Shown here: positions 15,739 through 22,783 of the stretch, in pieces
Numbering within the stretch: the stretch's first letter is position 1
Layout: each line of letters begins with the position of its first letter
Assembly: GCA_003023535.1 (NCBI GenBank)
Contig: PXSC01000199.1
Location: 1-26,015 of the forward strand
Length of the DNA stretch: 26,015 bases
Direction of reading: 5' to 3'
Source: Halobacteriales archaeon QS_9_70_65
GTDB lineage: Archaea; Halobacteriota; Halobacteria; Halobacteriales; Haloarculaceae
Notes under the pieces: model-generated
Seen by the model: the letters and a program-made list of their open reading frames with translations, nothing else
What the model was told of the DNA's origin: nothing
The model's database searches: none
Translations under genes and position numbers: made by a program

Positions 15739-15929
15739 GGATGACGAACGACGGCGACGACGGCAGCGAGACGAGAGCAACGACGACGGCGGCAGTGGAA
15801 ACGACGAGAGCGGCGACGAGGGCGACGAGGGCGACGAGAACCGCAAAACGGACTTGAGAACCGACGCGACGTTTCGGCGCCCGTAACCCCCGCAGGGTAT
15901 AGGCCGCTGGGGGTCGAAGGCGTCGACGA
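15739..15929. other. Low-complexity GAC/GAG-rich tract and upstream region of the ABC genes
   Basis: About 15741-15850 consists of repeated GACGAC, GACGAG and GGCGACGAG units. One frame (about 15801-15890) reads as an acidic Asp/Gly/Glu tail (DDGGSGNDESGDEGDEGDEN), typical of haloarchaeal linkers, but it has no start or recognisable domain. It may be the tail of a lost gene or simple-sequence DNA. A GGTATAGG at about 15896-15903 could be the TATA box for the ATG at 15930. Confidence 0.45.
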
Positions 15930-16635
15930 ATGCCGGCCATCCAGACGCGGGCGCTGTCGAAGCGGTACGGCGACGTCGTCGCGCTCGATTCGCTGTCGCT
16001 GGCCGTCGGCGACGGCGAGTGCTACGGGTTCCTCGGGCCGAACGGCGCGGGCAAGTCGACGACGATCAACATCCTGACGGGACCCCGTCGAGACGCCGGT
16101 CGAGGCCCGCCGCCACGTCGGCATCCTGCCGGAGAGCGGCCGGCCGCCTTCCTTTCTGACCGTCCGGGAGTACTTCGAGTTCGCGGCGGCGACCCGCGAG
16201 CTCGACCCGGCGACGGCCGCCGACCGGATCGAGGCGTGGGCCGAGCGGCTGGAGTTCGCCCACAAGCTCGACACCCTCTGTACGGACCTCTCGCAGGGCG
16301 AACGCCAGAAGGTGCTCATCACGCAGGCGTTTTTCCACGAGCCGCCGGTGGTGTTCATCGACGAGCCGTTGACGAACCTCGACCCCATCATGCAGGAACG
16401 GGTCAAGGGGTTCTTCGAGACGTACCGGGCGGCCGGCAACACGCTGTTCCTGTCGACGCACTTCGTGGAGACGGCCGCCGAGGTGTGTACGCAGGTGGGC
16501 ATCATCAACCGGGGCCGGCTGTTGGAGGAGCTGCGGCCCCGCGGGATGGACGGCGACGCGCTGCTGGATCGGTTCTTCGCCGCCGTCGACGAGGACGTCG
16601 CCGAAGCCACCCTCGCGCGGTCGTCGACGGGATGA
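15930..16635 (+). pseudogene. ABC transporter ATP-binding protein with a frameshifting internal deletion
   Basis: ATG 15930 starts a normal ABC ATPase: [22 protein letters not shown], then Walker [10 protein letters not shown] (36-44, Lys42) and TTINILTG, ending at 16080. At 16081 the conserved sequence resumes in another frame with [20 protein letters not shown]. It continues through a signature-like LSQGE, Walker [14 protein letters not shown] and H-loop STHF to the stop at 16633-16635. Homologs have about 14 residues between LTG and DPV, so roughly 40-45 nt seem to be missing. The stop overlaps the permease ATG (ATGA), showing the two were coupled. The intact protein would drive the downstream membrane protein as an exporter. 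Without the missing segment, translation from 15930 continues out of frame into the permease frame. Confidence 0.8.
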
Positions 16636-18056
16636 CCTCGACGGGCTACCTGCTGCGGCTGATGGCCGTCGAGGAGTGGCGGCTCCGCAGCCACGTCTTC
16701 GGCGGCCGCCGGTTCGCGCTGTTCCCGCTGTTCGTCGCCGGCGTCGCCGCCGGGACGGCCGCCTTCTTCGGGCTGGCCGACGCCGACGCCGGACTACTTA
16801 TCGACGGCCTCCACCTCGTCGTCGCCGCCCTCGGCCTGCAGGTCGGCACCGTCGGGCTCGTCGGCCGCGACGCCCTCGAGGACCTGCTCGGGGAGACGGC
16901 GCTGCTTCTGTTCTCCGCCCGGGCCCTCCCCGTCGAGCCCCGGAAGCTCCTCGTCGCCTTCCTCGTCAAGGACGTCGCCTTCTACGCGGTGCTGTTCCTG
17001 CTGCCGCTGACGGTCGGGTTGGTCCCGCTGGTCGTGCTGGCGGACGTGCCGGCGGCGCGGCTGCCGCTGCTGTTCGGAACGACGGTCGGCGTCTTCGCGG
17101 TCGGCGTCGCCGCCAGCGTCGCGCTGGTCGGCGTCCACACCCGCTCGCGGCTGGCTTCGACGGCCGTCGCGGCCACGACCGTCGTCGCGCTCGTCGTCGA
17201 CGGCGGCCGCCTGCTGTCGGTCACCCCCTACGGGCTCCTGTCGGGCGTCACCCCGGCGGCGGTCGCCGGCAGCCTCTTCCTGCCGGTCGGGCTCGGCGCC
17301 GTCGGGGTCGCGCTGTTCCGGTTCGACCGCCGGACGCCGACCCGGACCGCCGAGAACCGCTTCGGCCGGCTCCGCGGCCGGCTCGGCGACGCCGACGGCC
17401 AGGGGCTGCTGGCGAAGTCGCTACTCGACGTCGTCCGGTCGTCGGGCGGGCTCTGGAAGGTGGTCTTCTCCCAGGGGCTCGTCTTCGCCGTGCTGGCCGT
17501 CCTGCTCGCCTTTCTCCCCGACGTCGTCCCGATCCGCCTCGAACCCGGCCTCACCGTCGCCGGCGTGCTCGCGCTGGGGTCGTTCACCACGTACAACTGG
17601 CTCTGTCAGTTCGACGACACCGGCTTCTACCTCCGGTATCCGGTCGCGCTGTCGGCGGTGTTCCGGGCGAAGCTGCTCGGCTTCTGTCTGCTGGCGCTGC
17701 CGTCCGGGCTGGCCTTTCTCACGCTCGGCGGGCTCGTTTTCGGCACCGGGACGATGCTGGTCGGTATCGCCGTCTTCGCGCCGCTGTCGCTGTACGTCTT
17801 CGGCGTCACCGCCTACGTCGCCGGCCTGGAGCCGACGGAGCTGCTGTTCGACACGCCCGTGTTCGCGGCGTTCACGCTGGCGATGATGATCGTGCTGGTT
17901 CCGCTGGTGGTCGCGGCCATCGTCTTCGAACTGTGGCCGGCCGGTCTCGCGGTCGGCAGCGTCGTCTACGCGTCGCTGGCCGGCGGCGTCGGCCTCGTGC
18001 TCTACCGCCGGGCCGGACCACGCTGGGAGCGGCTGGCGCTGACCGGCGACGCCTGA
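16632..18056 (+). CDS. ABC-2-like transporter permease, haloarchaeal exporter type
   Basis: A 474-residue integral membrane protein with roughly ten to twelve hydrophobic segments and very few charged residues inside them. It opens with a cytoplasmic elbow-like region ([31 protein letters not shown]). The loop [24 protein letters not shown] before a transmembrane helix is typical of the permeases paired with DrrA-like ATPases. ATG 16632 overlaps the stop of the ATPase gene, fixing the start and showing an operon. The substrate cannot be inferred. Its 3' end overlaps the convergent Agl23-like gene by 55 bases. The gene itself looks intact although its partner is broken. Confidence 0.8.
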   Translation: MTSTGYLLRLMAVEEWRLRSHVFGGRRFALFPLFVAGVAAGTAAFFGLADADAGLLIDGLHLVVAALGLQVGTVGLVGRDALEDLLGETALLLFSARALPVEPRKLLVAFLVKDVAFYAVLFLLPLTVGLVPLVVLADVPAARLPLLFGTTVGVFAVGVAASVALVGVHTRSRLASTAVAATTVVALVVDGGRLLSVTPYGLLSGVTPAAVAGSLFLPVGLGAVGVALFRFDRRTPTRTAENRFGRLRGRLGDADGQGLLAKSLLDVVRSSGGLWKVVFSQGLVFAVLAVLLAFLPDVVPIRLEPGLTVAGVLALGSFTTYNWLCQFDDTGFYLRYPVALSAVFRAKLLGFCLLALPSGLAFLTLGGLVFGTGTMLVGIAVFAPLSLYVFGVTAYVAGLEPTELLFDTPVFAAFTLAMMIVLVPLVVAAIVFELWPAGLAVGSVVYASLAGGVGLVLYRRAGPRWERLALTGDA

Positions 18057-19789
18057 CCCGCGACCGCCGGGTCGACGTACACCACCATCCCGTCGAAGGA
18101 GTTGCCGCCGGTCGAGCGGTGGAGAACGCCGTACCGGCGGTAGTCGTCGGGGACCCGCTCGGCGAGCCGTGGCGACCGGTCGCCGTCGGCGACGACGAGC
18201 CGTTCCGGCGCCCGCCGGCAGTCGACGGCCCGCTCCAGCGCACAGTCGGCCTCCGCGACCACGACCGGCGGGAGGTCCTCGGGTAGCGGCTCGTCGCCGG
18301 AGACGTCGACCGCGGTCACGGAGGCGCCGGCGCCGTCGAGGTACCACGCCCACGGGAGCGTCTCGAACCAGGCGACCCGCTCCGGCGAGCGGGTCCCGCC
18401 GGCGGCGTCGGTGACGTCGCCGGTGCCGTAGAACAATACGTCCGGGTCGCCCTCGTGGCGCTCGGCGACGGCGACGGTCGCGTCGACCGGCTCGCGCAGC
18501 TCCTGTTGCGGCTGGGCGAACTGCACGAGTTCGTTGTCGGGGCCGGTCGGGTCGACGAACGCCGCCGAGACGCCGACGACGGCCACGTGTCCGGCCGCCG
18601 CCGTCAACAGGACGGCGACGACGGCGGCGCCGATCCGGTCGTCGTCGGTCAGTGACTCGCGGCCGATGTCGACGAGCGTCCCGAGACCGACCGCCGCCGG
18701 CACCGCGAGCGGGACGAGGGCGTTGACGAGTATCCAGGCGCCCCAGATGTCCGTTCCGAGGGGGTAGCCGACGACGCTGGCGAACCCCCAGTAGCTACAG
18801 CCCAGGACCACCCGTCGGGCCTCCGTCCGGCGGGTCAGCTCCGAGAGAAAGCCGACCACGGACAGCCCGACCAGCACGCCGGCGTACTCCAGGCTCGTCG
18901 CGACGAACCGCTCCAGTAGTGTTCGGTACGACTCGAGGTCCTTCTCTCCGCCCTGGCCGAACCAGTACTCCATCCCGGCGGCGATATCGGACGACGTCGC
19001 CCGGAGGGTCGCCCCGGGCGCGCCGGACCACAGCCCGGCCTCGCCGCCGCGAGGGGCGTAGAGGAAGACGACGACGGCGACGAGAACCGCGGCGGCGCCG
19101 GCCGCCGAGACGACGAGCCGCCTGGCGGCGCCGGGCGACCGGTAGGTCCCGACGCGGTCGGCGAGAAGCGGCCACAGCCGCCGCCGGGTGCCGACCGGCG
19201 GGGCGACCCGCACTTGGGTTCCGACGATCAAAAGCGCCGCCGCCCCGAGCCAGCAGAGCACGTAGACGACGGCGTTTTCCTTGGCGCCGGCGCCGAGCGC
19301 GAGGAAGACGGCGGCCACGGGCAGGTATCCAGTGCCGTCGCCGTCGTACCAGCGGACGAGCGCGGCGAAGGAGACGAAGCAGAACGCCGCGACGAACACC
19401 GTCGACCGCGCGAACCGCGAGTAGTACAACAGTACGGGGTCGAGGGCCAGCAGCGACGCGAGACCGACGACCTCGACGTCGTCGAGGTGGCGGCGGAACC
19501 ACAGCGCCACGAGCGGCAGCAGGCCGCCGATGGCGGCGACCGGCGCCCGCATCACGAAATCCGAGGCGCCGAACGCCGCGAACAGCGGCCGGTGGAGGTG
19601 CTGCATCAGCGGGCCGTGGATGATGTACCGGTAGCTGACCGCGCCGGTTTCGAGGTACTCCAGGCCCCACCAGGCGACGCGGGCCTCGTCGTAGTGGGCC
19701 ACCCGCGACCCCAGCAGGACGAACCGCGCGACGAGCGCGACGACCGTCACCGCGAGGACGGCCCGGCGGGTGCGGTCGCCGGAGTTCAT
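18002..19789 (-). CDS. agl23: Flippase activity-associated protein Agl23-like (TIGR03663), membrane protein
   Basis: A 595-residue polytopic membrane protein resembling the archaeal TIGR03663 family. These are GT-C-fold proteins related to dolichol-phosphate-mannose-type glycosyltransferases, linked to S-layer N-glycosylation. The N-terminus has a membrane helix followed by the acidic motif HYDEAR (32-37) in the first extracellular loop and, later, IIHGPLMQH, both conserved in GT-C proteins. Many hydrophobic segments follow, then a soluble C-terminal domain ([37 protein letters not shown]). ATG 19789 was chosen because the upstream 55 codons are arginine-rich. The last residues overlap the convergent permease, so the final codons may not be native. 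Precise role in glycan transfer or lipid flipping is uncertain. Confidence 0.8.
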   Translation of the reverse strand: MNSGDRTRRAVLAVTVVALVARFVLLGSRVAHYDEARVAWWGLEYLETGAVSYRYIIHGPLMQHLHRPLFAAFGASDFVMRAPVAAIGGLLPLVALWFRRHLDDVEVVGLASLLALDPVLLYYSRFARSTVFVAAFCFVSFAALVRWYDGDGTGYLPVAAVFLALGAGAKENAVVYVLCWLGAAALLIVGTQVRVAPPVGTRRRLWPLLADRVGTYRSPGAARRLVVSAAGAAAVLVAVVVFLYAPRGGEAGLWSGAPGATLRATSSDIAAGMEYWFGQGGEKDLESYRTLLERFVATSLEYAGVLVGLSVVGFLSELTRRTEARRVVLGCSYWGFASVVGYPLGTDIWGAWILVNALVPLAVPAAVGLGTLVDIGRESLTDDDRIGAAVVAVLLTAAAGHVAVVGVSAAFVDPTGPDNELVQFAQPQQELREPVDATVAVAERHEGDPDVLFYGTGDVTDAAGGTRSPERVAWFETLPWAWYLDGAGASVTAVDVSGDEPLPEDLPPVVVAEADCALERAVDCRRAPERLVVADGDRSPRLAERVPDDYRRYGVLHRSTGGNSFDGMVVYVDPAVAGQASPVSASRSQRGPARR

Positions 19790-19971
19790 CGCCGGGCGTC
19801 GACGGCGCGCGTCGGGCCGTCGCGGACGGGTGCCGCGCCGCTGTTCGACGGCCAGCGGGCGGGCTGTCGGGCAGTCATGGAGCGCAACTCGGGGAGGGCG
19901 GGCAAATGTCTTTCCGTCGCGGGCGGGTCGTACTGCCGGCCGTGATTCCACCAAGTCTTGACCGGGGAAGA

Positions 19972-19996
19972 TACGTCCGGAGCCACGTCGTCCGGA
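19972..19996 (-). terminator. Hairpin downstream of the carboxypeptidase gene
   Basis: CGTCCGGA (19972-19979) pairs perfectly with TCCGGACG (19989-19996) around nine bases. It lies about 30 bases beyond the minus-strand stop at 20027 and before the next minus gene. No T-run follows, so a terminator or RNA-processing role is only suggested. The rest of the gap 19790-20026 shows no gene. Confidence 0.35.
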
Positions 19997-20026
19997 CGGG
20001 ACCGTCTCACGCGGGGACGGTAGCCG

Positions 20027-21514
20027 TCAGCGGGCGGCGTCGAGCCCGTAGAGGGCGCCGAACTTCGACTCGGCGTAGTCGAGGAAGAAGTCGGCGGTGA
20101 ACGGCTCGCCGGTCGCCTCCTCGACCAGCTCGTCGGTGGTGTACCGCCGGCCGTGGGCGTGAACGTCGTCGGTGAGCCACTCGTGCAGCGGGCCGAACTC
20201 GCCGGCCCGGATCTTCCCGTCGAGGGCCGCGACCTCGGCGGCGGCGGCGTCGTACAGCTGCGCCGCGAGGACGCTGCCGAGCGAGTAGGTGGGGAAGTAG
20301 CCGAAGGAGCCGTGGCTCCAGTGAATGTCCTGCAGACAGCCGTCGGCGTCGGTCTCCGGCCGGATTCCGAGATACTCGTCCATCTTGTCGTTCCAGACGG
20401 CCGGCACCTCCGCGACGTCGAGGTCGCCGGCCAGCAGGTCCTGCTCGATCTCGAACCGGAGGATGATGTGGAGGTGGTAGGTGAGTTCGTCGGCCTCGAC
20501 GCGGATGAGGTTGTCCTCGTACACCCGGTTCGCGGCCTGGTAGGCCTGCTCGGGCGTGAGGTCGGTGCCGTGGTGGTCGTTGAACCGGGGGACGAACCCC
20601 TCCCAGAACGCCCGCGACCGGCCGACGTGGTTCTCCCAGAGCCGCGACTGCGATTCGTGGACCGTCAGCCCGCGGTGTTCGCCCAGCGGCGTCCCGTAGT
20701 CGTCCGTCGACAGCCCCTGGGTGTAGGTGGCGTGGCCGAACTCGTGGACGGTCGACCCCAGCGAGTCCAGCGGCTCGGACTCGTCGAACCGCGTGGTGAC
20801 GCGGGCGTCGAACTGCGTTCCCGACGAAAAGGGGTGGGGAGCGGTGTCGAGCCGGCCGCGGTCGAAGTCGTAGCCGAGCGTCTCCAGCGTCTCCCGGGCC
20901 AGCGCCAGCTGGTCGTCCTCGGGGAAGGTCCCCTCGACCGCGTGGAGGCCGGCGTCGGCCGTCCGGATGTCGTCGATGAGCGGCACCAGCCGGTCGCGGA
21001 GCCGCTCGAGCACCCGCTCGGCGACCTCCAGGTCCAGGTACGGCTCGTAGTCGGCGAACAGCACCGCGTAGGGGTCGGCGTCGGAATCGATGTGCTCGGC
21101 GTACTCCCGCTTGAGTTCGAGCAGCCGCTCGACGGTCGGCGCGAACGTCGACCAGTCGTCCGTCTCGCGGGCCTCCTGCCAGACGGGGTGGGCGTCGCTG
21201 GTGGCCTCGCTGATCTCCTCGACGAGTCCCGTCGGGACCCTGGCTTTCCGGTCGTACTGCCGGCGTATCTCCCGGACGACGGCCGCCTCCTCGGCGGGCA
21301 GCTCCGCCGCCTCCAGTTCGTCCAGCCAGGCGCCGACGTCGTCGTCGACGAGCAGTTCGTGCTGCATCGCCGAGACCGCACTGCGCTGTTTCGCCCGGGC
21401 CGGCGTCCCTCCCTCGGGCATCATCACCTCCTGGTCCCACGACAGGACCATGTTCGCGTCCCCGAGGTACGTCGCAGTCAGGGTTCGGCGGGAAAAGAAT
21501 CCACGGATGGACAT
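20027..21514 (-). CDS. M32-family metallocarboxypeptidase (carboxypeptidase Taq)
   Basis: A 495-residue cytoplasmic zinc or cobalt carboxypeptidase that removes C-terminal residues from peptides. Motifs: HPF at 227-229, the metal site HEFGH at 257-261, and HESQSRLWEN (286-295) whose Glu supplies the third metal ligand. DANMVLSWDQEVMMPEGG near the N-terminus is typical of the family. The first 20 residues (MSIRGFFSRRTLTATYLG) look unlike the expected helical N-terminus, and only 42 bases separate the start from the upstream peptidase stop. Part of the N-terminus may therefore have been lost. It lies behind the M20 peptidase on the same strand, forming a probable peptide-degradation unit. No signal peptide is seen. 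Confidence 0.88.
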   Translation of the reverse strand: MSIRGFFSRRTLTATYLGDANMVLSWDQEVMMPEGGTPARAKQRSAVSAMQHELLVDDDVGAWLDELEAAELPAEEAAVVREIRRQYDRKARVPTGLVEEISEATSDAHPVWQEARETDDWSTFAPTVERLLELKREYAEHIDSDADPYAVLFADYEPYLDLEVAERVLERLRDRLVPLIDDIRTADAGLHAVEGTFPEDDQLALARETLETLGYDFDRGRLDTAPHPFSSGTQFDARVTTRFDESEPLDSLGSTVHEFGHATYTQGLSTDDYGTPLGEHRGLTVHESQSRLWENHVGRSRAFWEGFVPRFNDHHGTDLTPEQAYQAANRVYEDNLIRVEADELTYHLHIILRFEIEQDLLAGDLDVAEVPAVWNDKMDEYLGIRPETDADGCLQDIHWSHGSFGYFPTYSLGSVLAAQLYDAAAAEVAALDGKIRAGEFGPLHEWLTDDVHAHGRRYTTDELVEEATGEPFTADFFLDYAESKFGALYGLDAAR

Positions 21515-21556
21515 ACAGGACCGGGCTGGCGGGCCGGCCGCGGCGCCACCGTGTCG

Positions 21557-22672
21557 TCACCACGCCCGCGATTCGGCGACCCGACGGTAGACGTCGGTAC
21601 ACCGCTCGACGGCGTCGAGGGAGACGCTCTCGGTCGCGGTGTGGGCCTCGCCCGGCTCGGCGGCGCCGCAGACGACGCAGGTCGCCCCCGCCCGTCGGGC
21701 CAGCCAGCCGGCGTCGGTGGCGTGCGGCTTGACCACCGCCTCGGGCGTTCCCGGCTGGGCAGCGTCGGCCGCCTCGATGACGGCGTCGGCGAAGGCCGAC
21801 TCGTCGCAGGCCATCGGCGGGAGGTCCTGGTCGACCGCGACGGAGACGCCCGGAATCGCCTCGACGGCCCCGAGGTCAGCGCGCTCTCCCGGTACCGTCC
21901 GCTCGTCGACGGTGACCGTACACCGCTCGGGGACGACGTTCCAGCCGTCGCCGCCGTCGATTTCGGTGACGACGACGCTACCGGCGAGGTCGTGGCCCAG
22001 CACCTCGGTTCGGGGTGCGTCGGCGGCCCGGACCAGGTCGACGGCCTCCGTCGCCCGGTAGATGGCGTTGGCGCCGGCCTCCGGTTCGCTGGCGTGGGCG
22101 GCCTCGCCCTCGGCCTCGACGGTCACCGCGCGGCGGCCCTTGTGGGCGACGGCGACGTCCGTGATCCTCTTTCCGGAGTACCCGGTCGACCCCTCGCCGA
22201 CGACGGCGTAGTCCGGCGCGAAGCCGTCCTCGACCGCGGCGCGACAGCCGACGCCGCCGGACTCCTCGCCGACGAAGGAAGCGAAGACGAGTTCGCCGGC
22301 CGGCTCGGCGTCCCGGAAGGCGACCATCGCCGCCGCGAGACTGCCCTTCATGTCGGCGGCCCCGCGGCCGTACAGTCGGCCGTCCCGCTCCTCGAGGGCG
22401 TAGTCGTCGCCGTCGCGCTGGCCGTCGTCGGGCGCGACGACGTCGTGGTGGCCGACCAGCGCCAGCGACGTTCCGGCGCCGGCGTTCCGGCGGGCGACGA
22501 CGTTGCCGGCGTCGTCGCGGGCGACGGCCGCGTCGGCGTGGTCGGCGAGCCAGGACTCGATCAGGTCGCCGGCCGCCGTCTCGTCGTCGTGGCTGGGCGT
22601 CGCGACGAGCCGGCGGGTGAGTTCGCGGGCCGTCATCGACGGGACGACGGGAGCGAGCGGGTTCACTGTCAC
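21557..22672 (-). CDS. M20-family metallopeptidase / deacylase (ArgE-DapE-ACY1 type)
   Basis: A 371-residue cytoplasmic di-zinc hydrolase that cleaves N-acyl amino acids or small peptides. Metal ligands fit the family pattern: His75 and Asp77 in GHHDVV, Asp107 in GRGAADMKG, Glu136-Glu137 in GEESGG, and Glu160 in VVGEGS. A dimerisation lid lies between, starting around KGRRAVTVEAEGEAAHASEPEAGANAI with its conserved His. The start at 22672 is the first ATG; a second ATG at 22636 (MTARELTRRLVATPS) would remove twelve residues and also fits family length. It diverges from the PIN-ATPase gene and leads the M32 carboxypeptidase gene. The substrate (acetylornithine, succinyl-diaminopimelate, dipeptide) cannot be assigned. 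Confidence 0.85.
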   Translation of the reverse strand: MTVNPLAPVVPSMTARELTRRLVATPSHDDETAAGDLIESWLADHADAAVARDDAGNVVARRNAGAGTSLALVGHHDVVAPDDGQRDGDDYALEERDGRLYGRGAADMKGSLAAAMVAFRDAEPAGELVFASFVGEESGGVGCRAAVEDGFAPDYAVVGEGSTGYSGKRITDVAVAHKGRRAVTVEAEGEAAHASEPEAGANAIYRATEAVDLVRAADAPRTEVLGHDLAGSVVVTEIDGGDGWNVVPERCTVTVDERTVPGERADLGAVEAIPGVSVAVDQDLPPMACDESAFADAVIEAADAAQPGTPEAVVKPHATDAGWLARRAGATCVVCGAAEPGEAHTATESVSLDAVERCTDVYRRVAESRAW

Positions 22673-22751
22673 GGCTCATGGGGCCGGGGTCGCGTCGTCG
22701 GCGACGGGTCGCGTCCCTCGCCGCGGCCGGCGGACGCCCCTCGCATCACCG

Positions 22752-22759
22752 TATTTATA
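22752..22759 (+). promoter_or_regulatory. TATA box for the PIN-ATPase gene
   Basis: TATTTATA at 22752-22759 is a strong archaeal TATA element in otherwise GC-rich DNA. It lies about 25-32 bases before ATG 22784, so the transcript is probably leaderless. This spacing supports the choice of start. Confidence 0.65.
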
Positions 22760-22783
22760 CGCGTCGACCTCCCTACGTCGGGT

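Noticed and set aside
15930..18056. Apparent 708-residue ATPase-permease fusion
   Set aside because: Between 16081 and 16631 this frame is an arginine-rich shadow of the true ATPase frame. The fusion is only a result of the frameshift at 16080.
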